From Lonicera japonica (taxonomy: Eukaryota; Streptophyta; Magnoliopsida; Dipsacales; Caprifoliaceae): a stretch of 64,000 nucleotides of DNA. Made by a program: the position numbers and the translations under genes. The notes below the pieces were generated by a model, which did not search any database, was not told the origin of the DNA, and saw nothing but the letters and a program-made list of their open reading frames with translations. Below, in pieces: positions 43,275-55,959 of the stretch. The stretch covers positions 35,867,226 through 35,931,225 of the forward strand of contig CM038467.1 of assembly GCA_021464415.1 (NCBI GenBank), written 5' to 3'. Positions within the stretch are counted from its first letter, which is position 1. Every line of letters begins with the position of its first letter.

Positions 43275-43557
43275 ATGAAATAATTAATGAATTCTTGCCT
43301 CAATCATAAATCCACCGCTGGTCACATAATTTCCCTTCCACTCTTATTTTGCTGTAAATTTAAAACCCTCCTACATACCAATAAACACTCCTTCAAGCCG
43401 ATCTGTTGTAAATTACAAAACCTTCCTAAGTTGTAGTAGTTCATCCTTTATATCCAACAAACAAGATTAATTCAACTTTGAGAATCTAATCAAATGTTTA
43501 ATGTAGAAGGTGTTCACTAGATGGCGAATTTTCGTTAGGGGTGAATTGTGTAATATA

Positions 43558-44282
43558 TATTGGAAAAATGAATAAGAATTAATTTATTATCCTATGTTTT
43601 CTTGTCAGTTAGAGAGGGACACAATTGCTTTAAGGAAACTGTACATTAAAGGGCTCGGATTTAATCAATCTTCTTCTCAAATTGTTCTATAAATTTTGTT
43701 CAAGTAAGTAACAATTTCATTTTATTGTAGTTTAATGTATATTCATTTATCTCCTATTTACATTGTGGTTATACATCTGTTTGTATGTGTTCTGTGTTTG
43801 CCATGCTTGTTTATTAAGTACCCATTGTTTGTTAATATATATATATGAGTACATTTCCTATACGGATTACTGTTCACGGATGAACTGTACGGATTGGTCG
43901 ATTTGGCACGCTTACCGATAGAATTTTTTGATGAAATTTTGTGGGAATGTTCTTCATCGTGTCTAGAACTTCTCCACCAAATTTCATCAAAACATTCAAC
44001 CGGGAAGTGGGTTAACTACGTGATTGAAAAATATTGGTCCAAAAATAGATTTATAAAATCCAATATTTTTCAATCACGTAGTTAACCCACTGTCCAGTTT
44101 AATTTTTTGATGAAATTTTGTGAAGATGTTCTAGACACGATGAAGAACATCCCCACAAAATTTCATCAAAAAATTCCATCGGGAAGCGTGCCAAATCGAC
44201 CAATCCGTACAGTTCATCCTTGAACAGTAATCCGTACCTGAAATTTACCCTATATATATATATATATTCTATATTGATAACA
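43558..44282 (+). repeat. 5' LTR of element 3, with MITE and deletion
   Basis: It starts TATTGGAAAAATG (the 3' LTR has TGTTGG) and ends TATTGATAACA. Compared with the 3' LTR it lacks 330 bp (equivalent to 49810-50139, which holds the TATA box) and has the MITE 43847-44250 inserted. It probably has no promoter activity of its own. Confidence 0.88.
43847..44250. mobile_element. Hairpin (foldback) MITE in the 5' LTR of element 3
   Basis: Almost the whole 404 bp is an imperfect palindrome. The outer arms run from GAGTACATTTC to GTGTCTAGAAC and are about 120 bp long. The inner arms 44008-44037 and 44060-44089 are perfect over 30 bp. The flanks are TATATATAT on both sides, compatible with a 9-bp duplication but not decisive in an AT repeat. 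Confidence 0.9.
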
Positions 44283-44299
44283 ATCTTAAAGCAATTTTG
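44283..44299 (+). other. Candidate self-complementary primer site of element 3
   Basis: After the LTR end and two bases (AT) comes CTTAAAGCAATTTTG (44285-44299). It is the exact reverse complement of 50147-50161 in the 3' LTR, and matches the 5' LTR copy (near 43620-43634) at 14 of 15 positions. No tRNA-Met site is present. The spacing equals that of a normal primer site. Confidence 0.65.
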
Positions 44300-45106
44300 C
44301 ATCAGTTTTATATATACACTGTTGGTATATATATACATATAGTCTTGCACTTTATAAATATAAATATAATTATTAATAATTGTAAGATATATATTTATAT
44401 GTGCTGAGTACTTGTGTACACAGAACCATGTATGATTATCTTCTATTGTATGGGTATTATAGTATAATATATCTTGGTATGTTTGAGTGTTCATTGATGT
44501 TTTTTATTTTGTTTTTGTTTTTACCCTCTGCTTTATTCTCTCCACATGTATTGGGTATATATATAAGTAGGAGGATATATTATACCCACTTCCGAAACAG
44601 ATAGTTTAAGTATATTATTATTTGTTTCAAGTTATGTATACCATTCTATGATATCTATTATATAACAGTATCCTTTAATATGAACAATTTGTACTTTATA
44701 TGTGGAATACCATTTTGTTTACTCGGCCATTTGTTTGTTTTTGCTCAACCAATTTTTTTTGCTCGGCCAAATTTATATCTCGGCCAAAGTTACTTGTTAA
44801 TTTTGTTCATTAAGTAAACACATTCACACACATATTTTTTTTTATTATCTGTGTATCTTTATTATGTGTGTGTATATATTTATAGTAATTGGATACTCAC
44901 TTTGTGTAAGTACTGTGTATCTTAGTAATTTTAATGTAATTTTAATAGTTAGTGCACTTGGATTAAAGTGGATTTAAGTCTATATTTAGTAAGTAAATTT
45001 GATTTTTGCAAATTTAATTACAATTCAGTGTACTTACTAATTATATATATGCTCAGTACTTACTACATTAGTATTCTGATTCTGATGTTTGTTTTGTCCA
45101 CCATTG

Positions 45107-45182
<76 letters not shown>

Positions 45183-45291
45183 ATGTACATGCATGTATAT
45201 ATTGTTTTTATTGTATTTAATTAATTCAACAATTGAGTATAATAAAAACTTCGTGTGTTTGATTGTTGGTGTTTCTGTTTGTGTAACAGAA
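44300..45291 (+). other. Leader of element 3 with a long (ATT)n tract
   Basis: About 1 kb of AT-rich sequence before gag, longer than usual. (ATT)n with about 23 units lies at 45111-45180. The open frame that runs through it from 44968 is a poly-Leu artefact of the microsatellite. Confidence 0.7.
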
Positions 45292-46218
45292 ATGGCAAGT
45301 TCTTCCACCAACGTAACCAACGTGATTGCCAATGTGAATCTCAGTCACGCTGAAAAACCGAACAAATTCAAGGGTCCTGATTTCAAGCTTTGGCAGCAAA
45401 AGATGCTCTTTTACTTGACCACCCTCCATCTCTCAAAGTTTCTCAAAGAAACGATTCCTCAGTTGGAAGAAGAGGAAACCGACTTGGCGAAAATTACGGC
45501 AGTTGATGCCTGGAAACATGGAGATTTCCTATGCCGCAACTATCTCCTCGGTGGTTTGGACAATAGCCTTTACAAGGTTTATAGTCCGTGTACTAGTTCT
45601 AAGGAACTTTGGAAAAAATTGGAGAAAAAATATAGGACCAAGGATGCTGGGACGAAGAAATTCATCGTCGGCAAATTTCTTGATTACAAGATGGTTGATT
45701 CCAAGTCGATCGTAAGTCAAGTGGATGACTTCCGAATCATACTCCATGAGATTGAAGCGGAGTGTATGACACTCAGCGAATCATTTCAAATGGCGGTAAT
45801 AATTGAAAAATTACCTCCGTCTTGGAAAGATTTCAAGAGTTACCTGAAGCATAAGAAAAATGAGATGAATTTGGTAGACCTCACTCTCCGTATTCGTATT
45901 GAGGAGGATAATCGATGGTCCGAAAAGAGGAGCGTGGTTAACTCCATGAAATCTAAAGCAAATGTCGTGGAAGATAAGCCAAAGGCTAACAAGCGGAAGT
46001 GGACTGATGAAGGGCCAAGTGGTTCGAAGAAATTTAGCGGTAAATGCTACAACTGCGGGAAAGCCGGGCATCGATCCAAAGACTGTCGAAAGCCTAAGAA
46101 CTTCAAAAATAAGAAAGCTCAAGCATATGTCACTGAATTTGATAATGATCCAAATGACATGGATTTTACCGCTGTGGTTTCTGAATGCAACTTGGTTGGG
46201 AATCCGAAGGAGTGGTAG
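45292..46218 (+). pseudogene. gag of element 3
   Basis: The start MASSSTNVTNVIANVN at 45292 is chosen because the family begins here and the upstream extension is microsatellite. UBN2-type gag is followed by the zinc knuckle CYNCGKAGHRSKDC near 46047-46088. A TAG at 46216-46218 separates it from the protease; the neighbouring codons suggest a Trp codon turned to stop. Confidence 0.88.
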
Positions 46219-49179
46219 GTGGACACAGGAGCTACTCGCCACGTCTGTGCTAATAAGTGGATGTTCTCTACCTACACTTCGGTGGACAATGTAGAACCTC
46301 TCTATATGGGGAATTCAGCTACTGCAAAAGTCGAAGGACGTGGGAACATAAAGCTGAAGATGACTTCCGGTAAGGAACTGACATTGAAAGACGTACTTCA
46401 TGTTCTAGATATCCGGAAGAACCTTGTGTCTGGCTCGCTCCTTAGCAATAATGGTTTTAAACTTGTATTTGTTTATGATAAGTTTGTACTTACTAAAAAT
46501 GACATATTTGTAGGGAACGGGTATCTCACTGAGGGCCTCTTCAAAATGAATGTAATGACTGTGGCACAGAACAATGTTAATGTTAATAAGAATAAAGCAT
46601 CTTGTTCTTACTTGCTTGAGTCTTGTATGTAGCATGGTAGATTAGGACATGTGAATTATAATACCTTGCGTAGGTTAATCAATTTGGAATACTTGCCTAA
46701 ATTCACAATTGTTCCTAATCATAAATGTGAAGTTTGTGTGGAATCAAAATTAACAAGATCTTCTTTTTCATCTGTTGAAAGAAGATCTGAACCTTGAGAT
46801 TTAATTCACACGAATATATGTGATTTAAAGTTTGTTTAAACTAGAGGTGGGAAAAAGTATTTCATTACTTTTATTGATAATTGCACAAGATATTGTTATA
46901 TATATTTGCTAAGAAGCAAAGATGAGGCAATTGATATGTTCAAACTTTATAAGAATGAAATTAAAAATCAACTAAGCAAGAAGATTAAGGCATTAAGGAG
47001 TGATAGAGGTGGTGAATATGAATCACCTTTTGAACAAATATGTTATGATCATGGGATCATTCACCAAACCACTGCTCCTTATTCACCTCAATCAAATGGT
47101 ATTGCTGAACGCAAAAATCGTATTCTTAAAGAGATGATGAATGCTTTGTTGATAAGTTCAGGTTTACCTAAGAACTTGTGGGGGGAAGCTTTGTTTTCCA
47201 CTAACTTTATTTTAAATAAAATACCTCATAAGAAAACCCATAAAACACTTTATGAATTATGGAAAGGTCATAAGCCTTCTCATAAATACATGAGAGTGTG
47301 GGGGTGCTTAGCAAAAGAAGTGGTTCCTAAACCTAAAACAGTTAAGATAGGACTAACAATCATTGATTGTGTATTCATTGGTTATACCAATAATAGTAGT
47401 GCATACAGATTTTTAGTATTTAAATCTGAGATTCCTTATGTACATGTTAATACGATTATAGAATCGAGAAATGCTTCGTTCTTCGAGGATATATTTCCGT
47501 ACAAAATAGTATATGATATAAACTCGTCTAAAAGACCACATGAAGTTACGACGTCTGATCCACAAATAATGGAAACTGATAAGTCTTCGAGAAATGTGGA
47601 AGAGCTGAGGCGTAACAAAAGGGCAAGAGTTGAAAAAATTTTGGACCTGATTTTCTAACATATTTGTTAGAAGATGACCCACAAAGTTTCAAGGAAGCAA
47701 TGTCCTCTCCCGAGGTGTTATATTTGCGAGAAGCAATCAATAGTGAAATTGAATCCATACTACAGAATCATACATGGGTATTGGTGGATCTTTCACCTGG
47801 TAATAAACCATTGGGTTGTAAATGGATTTTCAAAAAGAAGATGAAAATAGATGGATCAATTGATAAGTACAAAGCAGGACTTGTTGCTAAAGGATACAGA
47901 CAAAAGGAAGGATTGGATTATTTCGATAACTATTCACCTGTTACGCGAATAACCTCCATTCGGATGTTAATTGCTATAGCTACATTGCACAATCTTGAAA
48001 TCCATCAAATGGATGTCAATACGGCATTCTTAAATGGTGAATTAGATGAAGAAATATACATGGAACAACCTGAAGGATTTATTGTTCCTGGTAATGAGAA
48101 TAAAGTCTGCAGGCTTGTAAAATCCATGTATGGATTAAAACAAGCACCTAAGCAATGGCATGAGAAATTTGAAAATGTTATGATGTCAAATGGATTCAAG
48201 ATTAATGAGTGCGATAAATGTGTTTATTTCAAACGAACTCAGGATAGCTATGTCATTGTTTGTCTTTATGTAGACGATATGCTTATTATGGGTAGTAATG
48301 ATGGTGTCATTAGATCTACCAAACAAATGCTATCCAAAAAGTTTGATATGAAAGATATGGGTATTGCAGATGTAATACTAGGGATTAAAATATCTAAAAC
48401 ATCTGACGGCCTAATCTTGACTCAATCTCATTACATTGAGAAAGTCTCTAGTCAATGTGAATCTTCATCTCTTTAAGCACTCTGGCCTGGGCATATCTCA
48501 ACTCAAATATGCTCATATTATAGGCTGTATAATGTATGTAATGAATTGTACTCGACCGGATATCGTATACTCTATAAGTAAGCTAAGTCGATACACAAGT
48601 AATCCTGGAAAGGATCACTGAAAAGGTATACTTCGAGTTTTAGGATATTTAAAATATACTCAAAACTATGGGCTGCACTATAAAAGATATCCACCTGTAT
48701 TATAAGGATACAGTGATGCAAATTGGATATCTGATTCTAAAGACTCGAATTCCACAAGTGGATATGTCTTTACACTTGCCGGTGCAGCAGTATCTTGGAA
48801 ATCCTCAAAACAAACGTGCATTGCTAGATCTACAATGGAATCCAAATTCATTGCTCTAGACAAAGTAGGAGAAAAAGCAGAATGGCTTCGAAATTTCTTA
48901 GAGGATATTCCAAACTTGTCAAAACAAGTGCCCGCAATATGTAGATATTGCGATAGTCAATCGACTATATGAAGAGCACAAAATCATATGTATAACGGTA
49001 AGTCACGCCATATTCGTAGAAGGCATAATACTGTTAAAAAATTGCTCTCAAATGGAATTATCACAATTGACTATGTCAAGTCAAACGATAATATTGCGGA
49101 TCCGCTTACAAAAGGCTTAACAAGAGAGCAAGTTGCAAGTTCATCAAAGGGAATAGGCATAAAGCCTATGAACTATTAA
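46219..49179 (+). pseudogene. pol of element 3
   Basis: The protease motif [10 protein letters not shown] opens the region. A TAG at 46630 breaks the integrase zinc domain (HGRLGH). Two further stops lie at about 46796 and 46840. The integrase core has LRSDRGGEYES and NGIAERKN. A frameshift lies near 47650. Reverse transcriptase (47664-48473) is open over 270 codons with YVDDMLIMG near 48267-48293. A short deletion near 48455 shifts into the RNase H part (GYSDANW, CDSQSTI with a stop), ending at 49179. Confidence 0.9.
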
Positions 49180-49754
49180 TCACCATAATGGACACCCAAC
49201 CTAGTTGACTGGAGATCCCAAGATCTAGGTTCAAAGGGCCAACTAATTTATGAGTGACAAAGTTAACAATGCACTGAAGAGATTTTATACTCTAACCTAT
49301 TCCTGTGATGAGACAGTGTAAGTATACAATGGTAAGCTATGCTTTTAATGATTATCTATGGCTTGAATCTGTTTCAAGTTAAGTATATGCAATAAGAGGA
49401 TACTATACATAGAAATCACCTATGTGAGTGTGAAGGGGCCGCTTCAAAGAGAATTTCAAAAGCTTAATTCTCTAAGTCACTCATGAAACCAGGCGGTGCT
49501 CAAGGGCAAAATGAACACAAATAGGAAGACCAAATGTGGTTGAAGGGTACTGTGTGAATTCTATTGTCTTGGTTTACATAAACGGCTGGCAGTTCAAAGA
49601 CATCATGTCCACTGAATAGCCAAGTAAATCCGATAGTTTCCCTAGGGAAACGTTCAAGGCCACTAGGCTACTTATTCTGATGTAGTTATTTTTCGATTAT
49701 GCTTGAACTTTTCATATTCGGTCTAATAAACTAAATTTCATTCATGTGGGGGAT

Positions 49755-50390
49755 TGTTGGAAAAATGAATGAGAATTAGTATATTATCCTATGTTGTCTT
49801 GTCAGTTAGTGACCAAAAGTCACAATCCTTTTGCTTCGACAGTTATTGTCCAAGAGTTGCAGTTATTGTTATTGTCCAAGGGTCTCAACTTCTTTTTCAG
49901 TTTTTGTCAGTTGTTGTCCATTGGCTCCTCCTCTCTATTTTTTTAGACTCGTCTCTTCTTTATATAGATAAGAAAAGATAAGACAAAAGATAGGAGAAAT
50001 TACTATCTCTCTCTCTCTAAAAGTTCAAGCAATACATCACATTTGACTTCGTTGGTTTTGTGTTTGGGTGTGCTACCAATACAAAGGGAATCCGTTCCAT
50101 CCTGGAAAGAAATTGTTCATCAAAATCTTAGCACCGAAGAGAGGGACAAAATTGCTTTAAGGAGACTGTACATTACAGGGTTCGGATTTAATCAATCTTC
50201 TTCTCAAATTGTTCTATAAATTTTGTTCAAGTAAGTAACAATTTCATATTATTGTAGTTTAATATGTATTCATTTATCTCCTGTTTACATTGTGGTTATA
50301 CATCTGTTTGTATGTGTTCTGTGTTTGCCATGCTTGTTTATTAAGTACCCATTGTATGTTAATATATATATGTATTCTATATTGATAACA
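49755..50390 (+). repeat. 3' LTR of element 3
   Basis: 636 bp from TGTTGGAAAAATG to TTGATAACA, preceded by the purine tract GTGGGGGAT (49746-49754). TATATAGATA at 49961-49970 is a likely TATA box. It contains the segment CAAAATTGCTTTAAG at 50147-50161, complementary to the leader of this element. Confidence 0.9.
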
Positions 50391-50597
50391 ATATATATAT
50401 ATATATATATATATATGTTGATAAATAGCAAATCAAATTTTAGGATAATATATATAATTTCAACATTAATAACATTGAACATTTAAAACTTAACAATACT
50501 ATACTCATAATTAATATTTAAAGTTAGTTAGCTTTTCCATCTCAATATTACCTACCCCGTTTAAGTTATATTCTAAATACGTCATTAGTTTTTAAAA

Positions 50598-50997
50598 ATA
50601 ATCATAAATACTGGAGGGGGGTTAATCTATAATACAAATGAAAGATTTACTATTGCATAACAATGGCTACTAATTTTTTGAATCTAAAGGTTCAAATTAG
50701 TTTGAAGAGATCCAATGGTCTCCGTATAATATTTTCATTCAAGGGGTCAAATTCCTCATTATCTACAATGACCAAGAGCAAATGTAACCAATCAATTTGA
50801 TTTGATTTGATTTTAAATTTATTTTTTAGGAGCTAAATTTGGGAAACTTCGTTGTTGGATGTAGACATCTATATTATAAGGGAAAGAAATGTCATATCAA
50901 AAATTTATCAAATCAATGACTCATATTTAATTACAAGAAACAAGATAAATTTTAAGCAATTAAATGTGTTTTCAAAACATTAAATCAAAAGGTCAAC

Positions 50998-51052
<55 letters not shown>

Positions 51053-51736
51053 CAAATAAGATTCATTATAATTATAAAGTTATGTGTAAAAATAATAAAA
51101 ATTCAAGAAAAACTATTGTAACCTACTTTTTGTTTCTCTAAACATATATATTTTCCCATACAACTTACATTTAGATCATTCTACAAAAAAAAATTGTTTA
51201 ATCTTTTACAAACTTAAATATATTTTAAAAAGCATATTACTTTTGTAAACCAATTTTACTACCAATGGTACTATCCGTTTATGATTAAAATTTTTAAAAT
51301 ATATAATGTCATTGTAATAATAATAGGGCACATTAATTGTTTTTCAAATATTTGCTTTTGTATTTATTGGGAACGATTAGGGATGTCAAAATGGCACAAC
51401 CGAACCTTAATGATGTGCAAAACATGTTAGAAAATCACCATAATAATCTGATTGGGTTGAATTTATCTTTTGGTTTATCGAGTTCAGTTTTAGCAACTCC
51501 CACTTCACAGTTAGATCAGTTGACATCTCTATCTATGATAACTCATTATGTGAGTTAAAAAAAAATTAGCCTATTATACTATAATTTATTGCGTATATAA
51601 TTTTTTTTTTAATTAATACTTTAGGTTGGACAGGTGCTATTCAGATATTGGATATTATTTTTTCAGTCTCACTATTTTATAACTGTTAATATATTTTATG
51701 TCACCTTGCAGTTCAAGGCAGGCAATACCTAGTTTG
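50598..51736. other. 1.1-kb insertion within segment A copy 3
   Basis: Copies 1 and 2 read TTTTAAAA directly into GAAC; here 1139 bp intervene. I saw no terminal repeats or target duplication. It includes the (CT)n tract at 51001-51049 and a 73-codon open frame (51337-51558) that resembles nothing known. Confidence 0.7.
51001..51049. repeat. (CT)n microsatellite
   Basis: About 24 uninterrupted CT units, the longest dinucleotide tract of this kind in the window. Confidence 0.95.
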
Positions 51737-52788
51737 GAACATAAATTTAAGTTAGTTTTGGGATAACCTCTCAACCTACCCCGTTGAGTTCATATTTAAA
51801 GTTAATGCATGATTGCTCGGAACATGCTCCAACAAGATTTAATATATTTATATATACAAACAAGTTGACTTTATTTTTCTATAAATATAAGCTTCATCTA
51901 TTTTTTTTTTTTATATCATTGTTCAATTTCGCAATTATTATTATTGTGGGAGTTGACCCGCCCTTCTCTATAATTTTTTAGTTCAATTTCGTCCAATATG
52001 ATCTAATTCGAGAATTAAATGGATAATTTTTTTTTTATAAAATTTTGTGAAGATGAACACAATGATCATCAAGATTTTCACTGATTGAAAATAAACATAT
52101 ATATCAAATTTTTATCACACCCACTTTTTTCATATTCAAACACATAAAAATTAAATAATGTGGTCCTTTGTCTGGTTCTTATGCCTAGTTTGCTTTTTCA
52201 TCTGTATTTTCCATTTAAGTTACATTACTTATCAAAATATCTAGAACATATATATGTCACATTATTTATAAAAATAATATTAAGTTGATGCAATTACTCA
52301 ATTTTCTGTTTGTTATCTTTTTTCTAATTATTGGGATGATAATGTATGGCAAAAAATTAAAAATTTCGGAAGATAATTAAAACACTAGTTTCCACAGTGA
52401 TACTAGTAGTACTATATAAAAACAAAGATGAAAAACTCCCAAATCTCCTGTACTGAGGGTGAGAATAAGAGAAAGCTAACTAACTTGTATTCAAATTAAT
52501 ATTGAAAAAAAAAAAAAACCTTGGGGTGGGTTACATCCCACCTTAGCTGCCCCTTAAGTCCGCTTGTGGTACTCACAAAAAAACCCATGCGAGACCCACT
52601 CTTTTTTATTCTATTTAAAGCCAATATAAAATTCAATCTTTAAAACTTTGTCATTTTTTTAAATTGTCAATCTAAAAATATGTTCGTAGAAGACGTGAAT
52701 CTTTTGTTCAAAGCAAGATAAATGTGTACATGATCAAACACTAAGCCACTAAATATTTTTTTACAACAATAATATATATATATATACA

Positions 52789-52879
52789 CACAAATTACAC
52801 ACGTAATACTTGTGCAAAATAACTAGGTATTATTACAGATCCTTCTATTTTCTACAAATTCACCACACTAGTAGAGTGA

Positions 52880-52951
<72 letters not shown>

Positions 52952-53000
52952 TTTATTTTTATTTAAGAATTAGTAGGCGAGAAGAAAATAATTTCAAATA
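52789..53000. repeat. Segment C, copy 4, truncated
   Basis: The first 200 bp of segment C follow segment B directly, with an (ATT)n tract of about 24 units at 52881-52950. Similarity ends near AATTTCAAATA. Confidence 0.8.
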
Positions 53001-54785
53001 AAGGTAGGAAGCTTAATTTTTGAAAAGCTAGTGGGCTAGCGTGTGCGGAAATGAATTAAACAAATTAACTCTAGGTTTGTTATTTAATTGTTGAATTTTC
53101 AAAAACTAATTTTAATCGAATTAATAAGTAAAACCTAAAAGTTTATGGATTTTAATTCTAAAAAAAATTGTTTACTCTTTTCTAGCATGCATTAATTAAT
53201 AAGCAATCAAACAGATAAGCAAATACCAGATTTAACGAGGTGTCGCTGCAGTACATGACTAATTCTCAACAATCCATTATATGTACAAAAGTTTACAAAC
53301 TCGATTAATTTCAAATCGTACAAATTTATACAACTTGAATCGCACAAAGCACATGCAAAAGTTGCACCTTCTGTGCGTATAGTCCTCCTATTTGAATCGT
53401 ATGAACAGGTTTACAACAAATCACTCACCACGATATTCCACCGTTCTTCAACTCCTTTTGCAAATCACATGTATTTTGGGATATGGTTTGTTCTTTAAAA
53501 AAAGAATGTTTACTTTGACATGAATTAAAAACTTTAAAATGTATTTTATGTTTTGAGATTTTAATATATTTCTAATGTTCGAAAATCTCTCTCAAAACAT
53601 GTGTTAAAATCTCTTATCTATGGGTCTTTTTATATAAAAATATAGAGACTAGCTCATTTTTGAAAAATGTTAAAAATACTTAAAATATAAATTTTTGTGA
53701 TAAAAAAACACTTTCCAAAAATATATGCCCGACTGATCTAACTCCAAAAAGATTATTAGTTAGAAATTGCAAAATTCAATTCCAAACATCAAGATGAGCC
53801 GGACTGTTACACATTGTTAATATGTGTTTTGGTTCACCAATTAATTCCCATCCAATATTTTTTATACCACCATGGAAAGTATGACACATGAATTTTTGAC
53901 TTTTTTAAAAATAAACTTTTCTTTCTTTTAAATTTTTATTTAATAAATATTTTCTTTTAAATCCTTTTTATTTATTTTTGTTTTTCTTCTCGTTAAATCC
54001 GTTCGAACTCTAATTCAACCCAAATTTTCGAGATAACTCCAACAATATATTAACATAATCCAAGAATTTTCTCGTTAATTCAGTTCGACAAAGCATTATG
54101 CATGCGTGCTGGAAAAACACTAACAAATGTAGCCAAAAAATAATTCGACCCAAAAGGTTTTTGTGAAAATACCACTTAGAAAATTAAATTCAAATGTCAA
54201 TACTCACCGTATATCTCTTGATGTAATTCTTCAATATATCACTTTGGTAGCTTGACTTGCTTATAGTTGTTCAGATTTAATTTCGAACGACTCAAACAAC
54301 TTCCAAGCAAACGTATTTTTGTCAAATGAATTAAGCTAACACAATTTTAGACTTTACAATCTTGTGAGTGTGTCATGAGCCAGTCGCTGACAGTTGACTT
54401 AGACAACTAATAGAAATAATTCAAAAAATATCTTATAATTTTAGAGTAATATTACACTTACGTGGTATTCTTCTTATTTATTATTTTTATCAGTATGTAT
54501 TATATGGTTTGTACTTTCACCATTATATAACGAAGTTATAACCCATGTCATATATGGTAAGAATTGTACGAAAGAAAAACATTTTTCATAATATTAACGA
54601 CATAATTTTTTTTCTTATATTTTATTTGGATTCAAAAACATTACTTCTTATCGTTACTAGGTCGTAACATGTGCCAAAAGACAATATCAACTATTATAGA
54701 ATAATTTCAAATTTCATCCACACAATTATTTATCCTTTGTACATTTTTAAGATTTAAAAATCATTCCCCTTGTTATATATAATGG
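53001..54785. other. Unassigned region, possible old LTR remnant
   Basis: No supported gene. Phrases such as CAGATTTAACGAGG near 53228 occur in large copia LTRs of the SIRE type, but I cannot place ends or a partner. The remainder is AT-rich. Confidence 0.25.
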
Positions 54786-55173
54786 GCAGTGTTATTTACA
54801 CCCCCCAAATATTTCACAAACACCCCCTTTTAGAATTTAACTAAAAATACATTTTAACACTTCTTATTTATCACAAACACCCCCTCAATTGCTCGATGTT
54901 ATCAAGTGATTAGCAGGCTAAGACATCTTCCCATTAAAGTCGAGTTCATGTGAGGGCACTCACCTGATCATTAGGCGAGCCTTACTTCGAAAACACTTCA
55001 ACACTTCATTACTTAATATTATGCGAGTTCTTACCAACAAATTAACCCCATATGGGCCGACTGCATGCGACTGCACTCACCTTTCATTAAGCGGGCCTTA
55101 GGGAGATGTTAGTGATAATAAATTTAACCTAGATGGGTGTTTTTGATAAATATGGTGATGTAAATAACACTAC
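54786..55173. mobile_element. MITE with GYAGTGTTATTTACA ends
   Basis: The left end GCAGTGTTATTTACACC and the complement of the right end, GTAGTGTTATTTACATC, are inverted repeats that continue with similar sequence for about 40 bp. Length is 388 bp. The flanks share TATATAAT-like bases, so the duplication is uncertain. Confidence 0.7.
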
Positions 55174-55950
55174 TCTATATAATAGATAGTAACCCGTATC
55201 AAATGCACTATTAATTATTTAAAAAATATATTTATTCTGAATCACCAAATTCTGTGTCTACTTGTACATTTTCATGATTAAAAAATTACAGCTCATTATA
55301 TAGATATAGATATATATATATATATATTAAAAGAAGAATAATAAGAAGAAGACGAAGTCATTTCCTACCATTATCCGAGATGCTTCTCTAAGGAATTAAT
55401 GTAAAAGGTTTAGAAGATGAAGAGGGTCAACGTTCAGTCGCTGGGTATGATTATTTCTCAAGCTAATTTAAGTTCTTTAATTTGTCATAAATCTATCAGC
55501 AGTTAAATAAAATTTCTTGAACTTTGCAACTAGATCTTGGAACATCCATGGATGCTTGATTGGTTAGTCCTCTCTGCAGATTTCAGGATTTGGCTTTGCT
55601 TTCAAGAAGGTATTTTTTGTTCCTTAACTCCCTGCATGTTTTCCTATTGATTATATGTAGTTAATTGACTTGAGCATTAACATCATCCTTTTTCAATGTA
55701 GATCATAATGAGTACTACATACTTTCATTATGTAATTGCGATACAGTATGTATGTATGTATATATAAATGTTCGCCTGTAATTCTTATAGAACTCTAAAA
55801 CCATATGCCAAAATACACGCACAATGATTTGTCCAAATAAACTTTTATTCATTGATACATTCAGTATCACAGTTATATAAGAATTGCAATACCATAAAAC
55901 TATATTACTGATGTTTGAATGGTTCATAGTTTTCATTTAGTAAACCATTA
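55174..55950. other. Intergenic stretch, nothing recognised
   Basis: No open frame with known similarity, only short AT and GAA tracts. Confidence 0.4.
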
Positions 55951-55959
55951 AAATTTTAA

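Larger units (their letters stand above)
41613..43557. repeat. Segment C, copy 3 of the repeated unit
   Basis: Matches 27886-29706 over its whole length. It contains an expanded (ATT)n tract at 41715-41778 where copy 1 has only a few units, and the same nested hAT MITE. It ends in an AT tract where copia element 3 is inserted. Confidence 0.88.
43553..50395 (+). mobile_element. Ty1/copia element 3 with nested hairpin MITE
   Basis: Two related LTRs (43558-44282 with a MITE; 49755-50390) bracket gag-pol. ATATA flanks both sides, but the target is an AT repeat. The adjoining sequences are segments C and A, which are contiguous at 29.7 kb, so the empty site is known. The lineage is the same as element 5 by protein similarity. 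Stops occur in gag-pol. Confidence 0.92.
50396..52788. repeat. Segments A and B, copy 3
   Basis: Segment A resumes after the (AT)n target of element 3 and matches copies 1 and 2, interrupted at 50598-51736. Segment B (about 52510-52785) matches 34521-34805. It then passes directly into the start of another C. Confidence 0.85.

Noticed and set aside
44099..44494. 131-codon minus-strand frame
   Set aside because: It runs through half of the palindromic MITE and AT-rich DNA; it is a by-product of the inverted repeat.
44968..45300. Long open frame extending gag of element 3 upstream with poly-Leu
   Set aside because: The extension is the translation of an (ATT)n tract; the family start fits MASSSTNV at 45292.
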